From positions 12,035 through 76,034 of the forward strand of contig DAIJ01000008.1 in assembly GCA_002498725.1 (NCBI GenBank): DNA of 64,000 nucleotides. Direction: 5' to 3'. The notes under the pieces are model-generated. The model was given only the letters and a program-made list of their open reading frames with translations, was not told the origin of the DNA and searched no databases. Below, piece after piece: positions 42,667-51,627 of this stretch. The position numbers and the translations under genes are program-made. The first letter of the stretch is position 1; each line of letters starts with the position of its first letter. Origin of the DNA: Euryarchaeota archaeon UBA23 (GTDB lineage Archaea; Thermoplasmatota; Poseidoniia; Poseidoniales; Thalassarchaeaceae).

Positions 42667-45600
42667 GTGACGGGGGTAGTGGCGATGACAGGAAATGATT
42701 CACTTCAAATCGTAATCGATGAAGTGCGTTTGAACTCTGAAATGGAGGCTTATTCCAATTGGTTAGACGAACGTACTGAAGAGGCTTACAAAGTCGCGGC
42801 AAAGGCCAAACAAAAGCGTGTTGATTTTTCAGAAAAGGTAGAGATTCCAAGAGCGGCAGATCTTGCTAGTAGAACTGAAAAGTTACTTGAAGAATATCTG
42901 AGACCTGAACCTGATCAAGATCCAATCCAAATTCAAGATGATTTAAGGAAATTACTTTCCAAAGAAGATAGGGAAACTGCATCCATTCGGATTGCGGTTG
43001 AAACCGCAAAAAAGATGCATGCGCTTACTTCTGATGTAAGACGCTCAATTGACACAGGACTAAGGGTTGGTTTAGCAGTTCTAACAGAAGCGGTTTTAGT
43101 CGCGCCACTTGAAGGAATTGGAGATGTTAAGATACTAAATAACGAAGATGGTACTGAATTTCTTTCTATAGAATTCTGTGGGCCAATTAGAGCCGCGGGG
43201 GGGACTGCTCAAGCACTGGGTGTAATGATTGGAGACATGGTCCGAAGAGAATTAGGACTCAATCGCTACATACCTACGACTCCCGAAGTTGAAAGGGTAA
43301 AGGAAGAATTTGGGCTATACAGAGTTGGATTACAATACAAACCAACTCCTGAAGAAATAGAGATTATTGTGCGATCTTGCCCTGTGATGATTAATGGAGA
43401 GCCTACTGAGCAACAAGAATGTTCCAGCTACAAAGAAGTCCGTAATATCGACAGTTCTCGTGTCCGTGGAGGGGTGATGTTAGTTATCGGAGAAGGTCTA
43501 TGTCTGAAGGCTCCAAAGATCCAAAAACATACAGAAAGGTTAGATATACAAGGTTGGGAATTCATAGGAAGGTTTGCCTCAAAGGGTAAATCAGAAGATG
43601 ATCAAATAAAGAAATTCAAGGCTAGAACTATTCCTAAAAATGAACGCTTTTTGGATGATGTTATTGCTGGGAGGCCTGTTTTTTCGGGGCCTAATTCTGC
43701 TGGTGGTTTTAGATTAAGATATGGACGAAGTAGGGCGTCTGGACTGGCGGCTGCAGGCATTAATCCGGTATCAATGGAGGCTATGGGATCATTTCTATCC
43801 GTAGGAACTCAAATGAAAGTTGAAAGACCTGGTAAAGCCGCCGCCGTTACCCCAGCAAAAGACATAGATGGACCTACAGTTTTACTTGATGATGGAGCGT
43901 ATATTCGCATTGATACCATCGAAGAGTGGCGAGAAATTGCCGATAGAGTAGATACAATATGGGATTCGGGAGAAATGCTAGTTGGATTTGGAGAATTCCT
44001 TGAAAATAACAAAAACTTAGTTCCATCTGCGTACAATAGAGACTGGTTTGCCTCCGAATTAGCAGAAATTTTGGACCAACCGAGTAAGGTTGATCGTTTG
44101 GCTGAAATCCTGCAACTATCTCGTGAAGATATGCCTCCGGGTTTACCATTCAATGGGGCAATCTCTCGAGGAGGGGAGGAAAAATTCAAGAGAATGATTA
44201 GGAGGAGAGACTGGGATCGGTATCTGCGAAATATTAGCCTAAATTGGTTACAGGTTAGCGCCCTTTCTACTGAATTTGGCACTGCGATACCCCCTCCTTG
44301 GAATCCATGGTGGTCTGACTTATCATTGACATTAGTCAATGATTTGGTTAGGGCTTTGTTAAACGGCTATATAGAAGCAGAAAAACTAGTAATTCCAAAT
44401 GTAGTTGGTGATTGGAACGTTACTTCTAAGGAGAATATGAACCTAAGCCAAGAAAATTATTCTGAACGACATGGGAAGGTTAAATCTAGTTTGATGATTC
44501 TAGGAATTAGCCACATACACGTGGGCGATGATATTGTGATCCCTAGTCATTGGGAGGCTTTACTTGAAGGATTGGGGTTGAAAGAAAATGAAGGAAAGAT
44601 ATTACAACACTCTGATGCTGGAATGCATGTCAAAGATAGAGAAGGAAAAATACTGAATGCACAAATGATTGTTGATGCTGAAAATAAAAGATTGGAGGAT
44701 CTTCAACAAAGGAAGAGGGTTGAAAGGGTTCGGGCTGAAACTGCTGCAAGACAAAGAGGTCTCGGTATTTCAGAAACCGAGGCAGAAGGGTTTGCTGCTG
44801 CTGCCTTAATTGAAGACCCAGGAATTCCAAATCTAAGTGAATTAGAAGCCGCAAGAAGAATTCTGGATGATCATGAAGTTGAAGGATGCTTGTGGCTGGT
44901 GCGAAGAATGTCAAATTTGCGTTGGGAAGATTCTGTTCCTTGCAGAGTTGGTTCGAGGATGGGGCGGCCGGAGAAGGCTTCGCGTCGCGAAATGAAACCA
45001 ATGGTGCACTCCCTATTCCCAATTGGTGACTATGGTGGACCGCAGAGATTACTCAGTCATGCGGCTAATCAAGGACAGATAAGGGTAGAAATGGGCCCGA
45101 GGATTTGCCAAGATTGTGGGAGAGAGTCTCCCTTCCTAAAATGCCACCATAGACCAGATCCTGGAAATCCTAAAGAGTGTGGAGGGATTACCAAACCAAG
45201 AGAAATTAGAGGAAATCGGAAGCCAAGGAGATTGGGGCAGCGTACAAGTGTGTCTTTAGCAAGAATACTTGAAGTAAAACGCCGATCTCTAGGGATTGAT
45301 GTTTTGCCTAAGAAAATCAAAGCTGTAAAGGGATTAATGTCATATCACCAAACTCCAGAACCTATTGAAAAAGGGATTCTAAGAGCCCACCATAACGTAT
45401 CTGTTTTCAGAGATGGAACTGCGCGTTATGACATGATAGATGTTCCAGTAACTCATTTTCGACCATGTGAGATTAATTCATCTGTTGAGTCACTGGTGAA
45501 TCTTGGATATACGCATGATGTAGATGGGCAGGCTCTAGTTAACGAGCAACAAATTGTTGAGTTGTTTCCTCAGGATTTTATCCCCTCAAGTAAAGCCATT

Positions 45601-46635
45601 GAACATCTCAGTTCGACGTGTGATTTCGTCGATCAAGAACTAATCAAAATATATGGAGGTGAGCCATTCTATAATGTAACTAGAAAAGAAGACTTGTTGG
45701 GCCATCTCGCAATAGGACTAGCCCCTCATACTTCAGGAGGAGTACTATGTCGAATAATTGGATGGACTAAGGCTTCTGCTGGTTATGCCCATCCACTTTT
45801 TCATGCAGCAAAAAGACGTAATTGTGATGGAGATGAAGACAGTATAATGATGCTAATGGATGGTCTGCTAAATTTCTCAAGACTGATTCTACCCGCCAAT
45901 CGAGGAGGGCGAATGGATGCACCTCTTGTTCTTACTACCAGACTAAATCCCTTTGAGATAGATAAGGAGGCTCTCAATGTGGATTGTGGGTGGTTTTATC
46001 CGCGCCACTTCTATGAAGCAACTCAACACCAGCCACATCCTTCTGAATTGAAAAAACACATTGAAATTGTGGAACATCGCTTAGGTTCAGTGGGAGATTT
46101 ACGAGGATATGGTTGGACACATGATTCCGGATATCTTGATGCGGGGCCTGCCAACTCTTCATACAAAATTCTAGAAACGATGGTGGACAAAATGAGGGCT
46201 CAATTAGAATTAGGGAGAATTTTGCGATCTGTGGATGTTTCGAGAGTTGCTAGTCAAGTTATTGAGTCTCATTTCTTACCAGATTTGAGGGGTAATTTAG
46301 TTGCATTTTCTAGACAGAAAGTCCGCTGTGTACGTTGCGGAGCCAAATTCAGAAGAATGCCTTTGTCTGGGAAGTGTATTGCAAATGTAGCGTTTCAAGA
46401 TGATGGGGATAGATTAGACAGAAGCAGCGATAATTCATCAATTTGTGGAGGAAATGTCATACTGACTGTTAGTGAAGGATCTGTGCGTAAGTATATTGAA
46501 ATCACTCAACATGTTATCGAAAACTATGGTGTTGATCTATATACAAAGCAGCGTGTAGATTGGTTGTCGGATAGTGTAGATTCATTGTTCAATGACGATA
46601 CAGTGACTGTGATGACATTAGATGATTTCTTCTGA
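42667..46635 (+). CDS. polC: DNA polymerase D large subunit (DP2)
   Basis: Catalytic subunit of the archaeal replicative polymerase PolD. The 1322-residue product has the DP2 landmarks: EFCGPIRAAGGTAQALGVMI, ECSSYKEVRNIDSSRVRGGV, PRICQDCGRESPFLKCHH (first zinc module), the catalytic AAKRRNCDGDEDSIMMLMDG with LNFSRLILPANRGGRMDAPLVL (about residues 1047-1090), and a C-terminal zinc module VRCVRCGAKFRRMP. The frame is colinear with the family and I see no intein. GTG 42667 and ATG 42685 are both possible starts. The small subunit is not in the window. Confidence 0.96.
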   Translation: MTGVVAMTGNDSLQIVIDEVRLNSEMEAYSNWLDERTEEAYKVAAKAKQKRVDFSEKVEIPRAADLASRTEKLLEEYLRPEPDQDPIQIQDDLRKLLSKEDRETASIRIAVETAKKMHALTSDVRRSIDTGLRVGLAVLTEAVLVAPLEGIGDVKILNNEDGTEFLSIEFCGPIRAAGGTAQALGVMIGDMVRRELGLNRYIPTTPEVERVKEEFGLYRVGLQYKPTPEEIEIIVRSCPVMINGEPTEQQECSSYKEVRNIDSSRVRGGVMLVIGEGLCLKAPKIQKHTERLDIQGWEFIGRFASKGKSEDDQIKKFKARTIPKNERFLDDVIAGRPVFSGPNSAGGFRLRYGRSRASGLAAAGINPVSMEAMGSFLSVGTQMKVERPGKAAAVTPAKDIDGPTVLLDDGAYIRIDTIEEWREIADRVDTIWDSGEMLVGFGEFLENNKNLVPSAYNRDWFASELAEILDQPSKVDRLAEILQLSREDMPPGLPFNGAISRGGEEKFKRMIRRRDWDRYLRNISLNWLQVSALSTEFGTAIPPPWNPWWSDLSLTLVNDLVRALLNGYIEAEKLVIPNVVGDWNVTSKENMNLSQENYSERHGKVKSSLMILGISHIHVGDDIVIPSHWEALLEGLGLKENEGKILQHSDAGMHVKDREGKILNAQMIVDAENKRLEDLQQRKRVERVRAETAARQRGLGISETEAEGFAAAALIEDPGIPNLSELEAARRILDDHEVEGCLWLVRRMSNLRWEDSVPCRVGSRMGRPEKASRREMKPMVHSLFPIGDYGGPQRLLSHAANQGQIRVEMGPRICQDCGRESPFLKCHHRPDPGNPKECGGITKPREIRGNRKPRRLGQRTSVSLARILEVKRRSLGIDVLPKKIKAVKGLMSYHQTPEPIEKGILRAHHNVSVFRDGTARYDMIDVPVTHFRPCEINSSVESLVNLGYTHDVDGQALVNEQQIVELFPQDFIPSSKAIEHLSSTCDFVDQELIKIYGGEPFYNVTRKEDLLGHLAIGLAPHTSGGVLCRIIGWTKASAGYAHPLFHAAKRRNCDGDEDSIMMLMDGLLNFSRLILPANRGGRMDAPLVLTTRLNPFEIDKEALNVDCGWFYPRHFYEATQHQPHPSELKKHIEIVEHRLGSVGDLRGYGWTHDSGYLDAGPANSSYKILETMVDKMRAQLELGRILRSVDVSRVASQVIESHFLPDLRGNLVAFSRQKVRCVRCGAKFRRMPLSGKCIANVAFQDDGDRLDRSSDNSSICGGNVILTVSEGSVRKYIEITQHVIENYGVDLYTKQRVDWLSDSVDSLFNDDTVTVMTLDDFF

Positions 46636-46644
46636 GGCAATATT

Positions 46645-47109
46645 ATGTTAACTATAGAGGATGTTGATAGGGCCCAGCAAGAATGGGGCAATGGCATTGT
46701 TGCTATTTCCAAAGCTCACATGAATGGCGAAGATTATGTTGGAATGGCTGCAAATCACATCAATACCTTGTATGGGTATCAGATTGGACCAGTATTGTTC
46801 AAACCCACCTTGGCAGCAATAGATCAATTCCGTCCAACCTTTGAATCTGCTTTGTCGTACTTCGTCGCATCAAACAACGCTTGCCCCGAAGACGAAGGTT
46901 TTGCGATAAAGGGCTGGACAAAAGTGAGATTTGAGAATAACAAAGTGATTGTCGATGGCAATAGAGCATTTGCAATGGGAAACTATTTCTTTACCAATTC
47001 AGACGGATTGGATGTCAAGGTTGAGTATACATTTGGCTATATCGAGGATGAAAACGCCAACATCAAAATCCAACTGCATCACTCATCTATGCCCGCCACC
47101 ATAGATTGA
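46645..47109 (+). CDS. NTF2/SnoaL-like protein
   Basis: 154 residues with the cone-shaped NTF2-like pattern: an N-terminal helix (EWGNGIVAISKAHMNG), then LYGYQIGPVLFKPTLAAIDQF, FAIKGWTKVRFENNKVIVDGNRAFAMGNYFFTNSDG, and a last strand NIKIQLHHSSMP. The pattern resembles SnoaL-like proteins in marine bacteria and algae. No catalytic set can be assigned. It starts 9 nt after the polymerase stop, so it may be co-transcribed by proximity. Confidence 0.6.
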   Translation: MLTIEDVDRAQQEWGNGIVAISKAHMNGEDYVGMAANHINTLYGYQIGPVLFKPTLAAIDQFRPTFESALSYFVASNNACPEDEGFAIKGWTKVRFENNKVIVDGNRAFAMGNYFFTNSDGLDVKVEYTFGYIEDENANIKIQLHHSSMPATID

Positions 47110-47139
47110 ATTTTAAGATACGAAAGTCCCGTTTTGTTT

Positions 47140-47946
47140 TCAGACTAGGAATCCAAGATGTTGCAACACTTTTGACATCCATTTTAGTTTCTCAAGTTTT
47201 GTTTCAATATCGGTTATTCCTGACCATTCACCAACGACATCTGTTCGAGTTCCAATTAGGATAATGTTATCTCGCTCTATTCCTAATGAACGTACAAAAC
47301 AAACTGCCCTGTCGCCGTCTGTAAAACCGCCTGGGTTATGCATTCCTCCAATTGAGTGAGGGGTTTGGTGAGTTAGAATTAATTCCGGCGGGGTTCTTTG
47401 GTCTTGGGCGTGTTGAACAAGTGAATCCCAAGATTCTACATTGTCTCCATGTGCATGAAGAATGATCGGGATGCTGCGTTTTACAGCGGCTCTAAGACCA
47501 TCTCCGCCATCTGCATCACTGACTACGCAGACAAGACGAGACCACGCGCGTTCTGACTGAGATTCGGGTAGGTTATTCAATACACCACATGCTCCGTCTG
47601 CAGCAATTAGCAATGTGTTTCTTTCGAGAATTTTCATAACCTCTGATACACTTATTGCTGCTCCGAGAATCGCGACACGCGATTCACGTAAAACCAAGCG
47701 ACGACGTAAAGACGCCAAAGTCTGAGCTCTCCTAGGCCGGGACCAAGATTTAATGTCTTTTTGCTCTATCTTTTCAAGAAGAGAATATGCACTTCGAACA
47801 TCATCCTCAAGACTCCAACCGAAGTAATCACGGAATTCATCTTGAATAGAAAGTACTCGTTGATCTGCTGGAATGAGATCAATTTTGGTATGTCCCAAGG
47901 TTCTACCTCCAGTAGAAGGATACGGTGAGGCTTGATATACCCTCAT
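47140..47946 (-). CDS. mptE: 6-hydroxymethyl-7,8-dihydropterin pyrophosphokinase (MptE-like)
   Basis: Archaeal pterin pathway enzyme that activates 6-hydroxymethyldihydropterin for folate or methanopterin-type cofactors. The 268-residue protein has VAILGAAISVSEVMKILERN (binding loop), LLIAADGACGVLNNL, LVCVVSDADGGD, IILHAHGDNVESWDSL, and NPGGFTDGDRAVCF, the strongest signature of the MptE family. Start codons of this gene and primase face each other divergently with only 18 nt between, so both transcripts may be nearly leaderless. Confidence 0.82.
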   Translation of the reverse strand: MRVYQASPYPSTGGRTLGHTKIDLIPADQRVLSIQDEFRDYFGWSLEDDVRSAYSLLEKIEQKDIKSWSRPRRAQTLASLRRRLVLRESRVAILGAAISVSEVMKILERNTLLIAADGACGVLNNLPESQSERAWSRLVCVVSDADGGDGLRAAVKRSIPIILHAHGDNVESWDSLVQHAQDQRTPPELILTHQTPHSIGGMHNPGGFTDGDRAVCFVRSLGIERDNIILIGTRTDVVGEWSGITDIETKLEKLKWMSKVLQHLGFLV

Positions 47947-47964
47947 GAGTTATACTCAGACACT

Positions 47965-49158
47965 ATGCCGATGCCGCTGACTCCACCGCTCATCGAAGAT
48001 GAGGGTGTACTTGCAAGATATCCATTTCTTCCACAGAGTCGTGATTTTATCAGAATGCAACTTGGTAAGAACAATATTGATGTTCAAGGACTTATTGAAG
48101 AACCGTGGCTTGAAGATGTTAGGAAGAGAGGAAACCTAAGGCTTGTTGAGTCTGTTATGCATCGTGATGGTATTGATTCTGCAACTACTGTCGACATCTC
48201 TTCAGAATTAGGCAGAATGACTGAGGCACTTTCTTTTCTACATGCTATGTTGATTGTTTGTGCGTCATTTGAAGACCGGTTACTAAACCGCTGGGTAGAA
48301 GGTGAATCCAGTAGAGCAGATAGTTTATTTGGAATGGATGAAAATAATTTTGAAGCAATTGCAAAAACCTATCTTTCTGACATAAGAACTGAAGGAATAA
48401 CTGATACAAAAGATGTGGTTTATCTTGTTCCAATGGTTGATTATCTTGAATTGTGTCCTAAAATCACAGGTAGTTACTGGCGTCTTATAAATCGCCCGGT
48501 AAGTGATGGGTGGGTCCGAATGGATGCTGGTTCTGGAGAAAATAGCAGACAGCGTACTGCTAGACTACTGAAGGAAAGAGTTCGGCAGTCCCTAACAAAT
48601 GATTGTAAAGACCGTATGGCTAAGATGGATGATGCATTTGCTAGTATTTTTGCTGATGCAGTGGATACTATACTAGGACTGTTTAGTGAACAAGTCGCCG
48701 CTGAACTACCGATGTCAGCGGCGATAAGAGAAGATTGGCCTCCATGTTTTGAGTCGGCAGTTTCTGAGCTAGCACAAGGTGTAAATGTAAACCATACAGG
48801 ACGTCTTTTCCTAGCTTCAATGTCACGTGCGATGGCGCATAGTCAGGAAGTCACATGTTCATTCTTTGCAAATGCTCCTGATTATAATGCTGAGACGACT
48901 ACATACCAAGTTAATCACATCTACGAGCGTCAGTATACCCCTCATGGTTGCCAGTCTCTAAAAACAGGAGCAAGATGCCCGGTAAGTCACGGAGATGACC
49001 GCTTATGTGATCAAGAATGGATGGATCATCCACTCAAATATCTGAGAGCAAAACAAAGACGTCGTTATCAAAATGAAAGCGAATCTGATTCTAATCAGAA
49101 TCGCAATGAAAGTCCTGAAGGAGCAAGTAAAACTAACGAATCGTCAGATTCTTCATAG
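47965..49158 (+). CDS. priL: DNA primase large subunit
   Basis: Partner of the catalytic primase subunit in archaeal replication. About 397 residues. The N-terminal helical domain is followed by the Fe-S domain: WPPCFESAVSELAQGVNVNH, TGRLFLASMSRAMAHSQE, CSFFANAPDYNAETTTYQVN, and TPHGCQSLKTGARCPVSHG then LCDQEW. Cysteines in PPCFE, HGCQS, ARCPV and LCDQ are the expected 4Fe-4S ligands. A low-complexity polar tail of about 35 residues (N, S, E rich) ends the protein. I start at ATG 47965; 47932 would overlap mptE. Confidence 0.92.
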   Translation: MPMPLTPPLIEDEGVLARYPFLPQSRDFIRMQLGKNNIDVQGLIEEPWLEDVRKRGNLRLVESVMHRDGIDSATTVDISSELGRMTEALSFLHAMLIVCASFEDRLLNRWVEGESSRADSLFGMDENNFEAIAKTYLSDIRTEGITDTKDVVYLVPMVDYLELCPKITGSYWRLINRPVSDGWVRMDAGSGENSRQRTARLLKERVRQSLTNDCKDRMAKMDDAFASIFADAVDTILGLFSEQVAAELPMSAAIREDWPPCFESAVSELAQGVNVNHTGRLFLASMSRAMAHSQEVTCSFFANAPDYNAETTTYQVNHIYERQYTPHGCQSLKTGARCPVSHGDDRLCDQEWMDHPLKYLRAKQRRRYQNESESDSNQNRNESPEGASKTNESSDSS

Positions 49159-49176
49159 AGGAGAATGTTTTATCGC

Positions 49177-49190
49177 ATCCCGTAAGGGGT
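49177..49190 (+). promoter_or_regulatory. GUAA-tetraloop hairpin before the DUF373 gene
   Basis: ATCCC, loop GTAA, GGGGT: a 5-bp stem (one G-U pair) with a GNRA loop, ending 7 nt before the GTG start at 49198. The GGGG that could pair with 16S rRNA is in the stem. Confidence 0.35.
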
Positions 49191-49197
49191 ATCTGGC

Positions 49198-50376
49198 GTG
49201 GTACGAACTCTCGTCTTAACGGTCGATCGAGACAATGATCTTGGAGTTAAGGCGGGAATTAGGGGACCTGTAATTGGAAGGAAATCTACGTTGAGTGCCG
49301 CCCTTAAACTTGGCATTGCAGATCCTGAAGAATCTGATACAAACGCAATTCTTGGAGCCCTACATCATTATGATAGAATCAATGAGCGTGCTGAGACTAA
49401 TGATGAGGTTGAGATTGCTGTTTTGACAGGGGATGTCCGAGTTGGACCACGGTCAGATCGTGCTATAGCAAGTCAACTTGATGAAGTAATTCAGGACTTT
49501 CAACCTGATACTGCTGTTCTAATTACAGACGGTGCTGATGACGAAGCCTCACTTCCGATTATTACTTCAAGAGTCCGAGTAGATCATGTCGAGAAGGTTA
49601 TAGTTAGACAATCTAAAGGAATTGAAAGCACATACTACTACGTCGCTAAAGCTATTGAAGATCCACGATGGAGGGCGAGATTGTTGGTTCCAATAGCAAT
49701 TTTCTTAATGATTCTGGGGCTTGGACTAATTTTGCCAAATGGTGGTGTACTTATTGGCGCGATGCCTCTAATTATTGGTATTTGGATTCTAGCAAAGGGG
49801 CTTGGTTGGGAACAACAAATGGAACGTTTGATGATAGATATGAGAGAAAGCGCCACAGGGGGAATTTGGTCTTCTTTGCTATGGGGCCTCTCTATTGTTT
49901 CTTTCTTATTATCGATACTCACAGCATTGCAAGTTTTCTATGGAAGTACAAATGAATTGGAATCTTATGTAATTAACACATATCCTGCTATTGATTCATT
50001 TAATTTGGATTCTGTAAATCGTAATATTTCGATTTGGATTATTGCAATAGATCAGGCCCTTACATGGATTTTGGTCGCGGCCTTCTCATTCGTGCTTTCA
50101 TTGGGTGTTCTACGTTGGAAGGAAGGGTCATTTACAGGGCAGAGTATGACTTTGATTGGCCTAGGTGCGGTTTTTTACACCGTTTCTAAAGCAATGGCAG
50201 AGGTTCTTCTTGCAGAATTGGGAGGGGGAGATTATCCTCTAGAATTCACTACAGTTTCAGACACCTGGACATTGCCTATATTTGCTCTAATTGTATATTA
50301 TTTCTTAAGGACAATTGTTGACTCTGTTACTGCAGAAGCGGATGATGATGGAAGTAACCGCTATTGGGGAATATGA
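49198..50376 (+). CDS. DUF373 family membrane protein
   Basis: 392 residues from GTG. The N-terminal cytosolic domain has the archaeal DUF373 signature: TLVLTVDRDNDLGVKAGI, GPVIGRKSTLSAALKLGIAD, PEESDTNAILGALHHYD, VEIAVLTGDVRVGPRSDRAI, and VLITDGADDEASLPII. Then follow about six to seven membrane helices from residue 165. The family is conserved across archaea but uncharacterised. It lies 39 nt after priL on the same strand and ends 1 nt from a convergent gene. Confidence 0.88.
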   Translation: MVRTLVLTVDRDNDLGVKAGIRGPVIGRKSTLSAALKLGIADPEESDTNAILGALHHYDRINERAETNDEVEIAVLTGDVRVGPRSDRAIASQLDEVIQDFQPDTAVLITDGADDEASLPIITSRVRVDHVEKVIVRQSKGIESTYYYVAKAIEDPRWRARLLVPIAIFLMILGLGLILPNGGVLIGAMPLIIGIWILAKGLGWEQQMERLMIDMRESATGGIWSSLLWGLSIVSFLLSILTALQVFYGSTNELESYVINTYPAIDSFNLDSVNRNISIWIIAIDQALTWILVAAFSFVLSLGVLRWKEGSFTGQSMTLIGLGAVFYTVSKAMAEVLLAELGGGDYPLEFTTVSDTWTLPIFALIVYYFLRTIVDSVTAEADDDGSNRYWGI

Positions 50377-50377
50377 T

Positions 50378-50812
50378 TCAATTCTCATAGTTGGTTTCTA
50401 CACCACAAGCCGGACACATTACTAGAATCGGACGTATATCTGGAATACCTAAAGGAGAAGAACAAGAGGGGCACATTATTGCTTGACTAACTTGCTTTTG
50501 TCGCTTTAAACCGTCATGACTGGGATCATATGAAACTCTGAATTTTTGTGACTCTTCAAGAAAATCGGGTGCATTTTCTTCTTCCTTCTTTTTACGTCTT
50601 AAGAAGTTAAATCTACTCTTTTTTATATTTGATTTAATTGGTGGTTTTGAAATTCTACTTGAAGAACTGCCTTCTTGGACTGCCTTCATCTCCTCTCTAA
50701 CAACTTCTTCTGAGATACCTAATTCACGAGCCAAGCGATCAATCACTAAGTTCTGCTCATACTCCTCCTTTCCAATTAATTCTTGTAATTGGATTGCAGA
50801 TAGATGTCCCAT
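50378..50812 (-). CDS. Small zinc-ribbon protein
   Basis: 144 residues. An N-terminal helical part (LSAIQLQELIGKEEYEQN, LARELGISEEVVREEMKAVQ) looks like a small HTH or UBA-like helix pair. A strongly basic middle (KKSRFNFLRRKKKEEE) follows, then a C-terminal CPSCSSPLG...VMCPACG zinc ribbon. Probably nucleic-acid or protein binding; not otherwise recognised. Convergent with the DUF373 gene. Confidence 0.65.
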   Translation of the reverse strand: MGHLSAIQLQELIGKEEYEQNLVIDRLARELGISEEVVREEMKAVQEGSSSSRISKPPIKSNIKKSRFNFLRRKKKEEENAPDFLEESQKFRVSYDPSHDGLKRQKQVSQAIMCPSCSSPLGIPDIRPILVMCPACGVETNYEN

Positions 50813-50868
50813 GACAATACCTATACTTGGGTTAATGTTTTACTCTTTGAAATACATCCTTAATTGAA

Positions 50869-51522
50869 TCATTCTGAGCCGATTGCCCTGTCGAGGAAAT
50901 CTCCAACTATTTCTCCTTCTGCCTTTACTAACTGTTCTGAAACTGTGGATTTGGATAACCCAAGTTTGTCGGCTAATTCTCTTATTGATGTTCTCTTTGG
51001 CACCTCATACCAGCCATCCTGATGGGCTAATCGGACTACTCTGTGTTGCTGAAGAGTTGGTCCCTTCTGAATTAGTCCCTCACTTGTTTTGGCACTAGTT
51101 ACTCTATCAACTAAGATTCTAGAGCGGACATCTGACAAAAAGCGAACCATCTTTTCGTGGCGACCTGCAATTTGTAAAACAAGGCCGGCAGATGTAAAGT
51201 TGGTTCCGGCAAGAATTGCTAGATCTCCATCATGAAAGTAATGGCCAAGAAAATCTGATGAGAATTCCATTGTTACAAGGTGATGAGTTAAAATGTTTGA
51301 TTGCCATTCTTCGAGAATTTCAACAATTCTAATTCCATTGACAGATGCCCCTGGGCTGGGGCATTTCCCATCTACTGTAATACATTCAACCATTAATCTA
51401 AGATTACCGTCTACGATGCCAAGCATGGATCTAAAGTCCCAAGATACACACTGCAAGCCTGCAATTGCACGTTGGTCGTGTTCTAAAGCAGCAAAGGCGC
51501 ACTCTATTCTGACTGCTCGCAT
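50869..51522 (-). CDS. Bat-type HTH transcriptional regulator (HTH_10)
   Basis: About 217 residues. An N-terminal sensor-like alpha/beta domain precedes a C-terminal helix-turn-helix of the bacterio-opsin-activator type: LIQKGPTLQQHRVVRLAHQDGWY, EVPKRTSIRELADKLGLSKS, TVSEQLVKAEGEIVGDFL. These archaeal regulators usually respond to a cellular signal through the N-terminal domain. I start at ATG 51522 (MRAVRIECAF); a GATTG/CAATC inverted repeat (51525-51542) lies directly before it with GCGAGG in its loop. Confidence 0.82.
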   Translation of the reverse strand: MRAVRIECAFAALEHDQRAIAGLQCVSWDFRSMLGIVDGNLRLMVECITVDGKCPSPGASVNGIRIVEILEEWQSNILTHHLVTMEFSSDFLGHYFHDGDLAILAGTNFTSAGLVLQIAGRHEKMVRFLSDVRSRILVDRVTSAKTSEGLIQKGPTLQQHRVVRLAHQDGWYEVPKRTSIRELADKLGLSKSTVSEQLVKAEGEIVGDFLDRAIGSE

Positions 51523-51627
51523 ATGATTGCCTCGCATCAATCAGTACCCCCTACCTGTTTTCAAGGTGCTCAATGACCATTGAAGGTATGAGCGAAAAAA
51601 ATCGCTCATAACAGTCTTCATTGTAAA

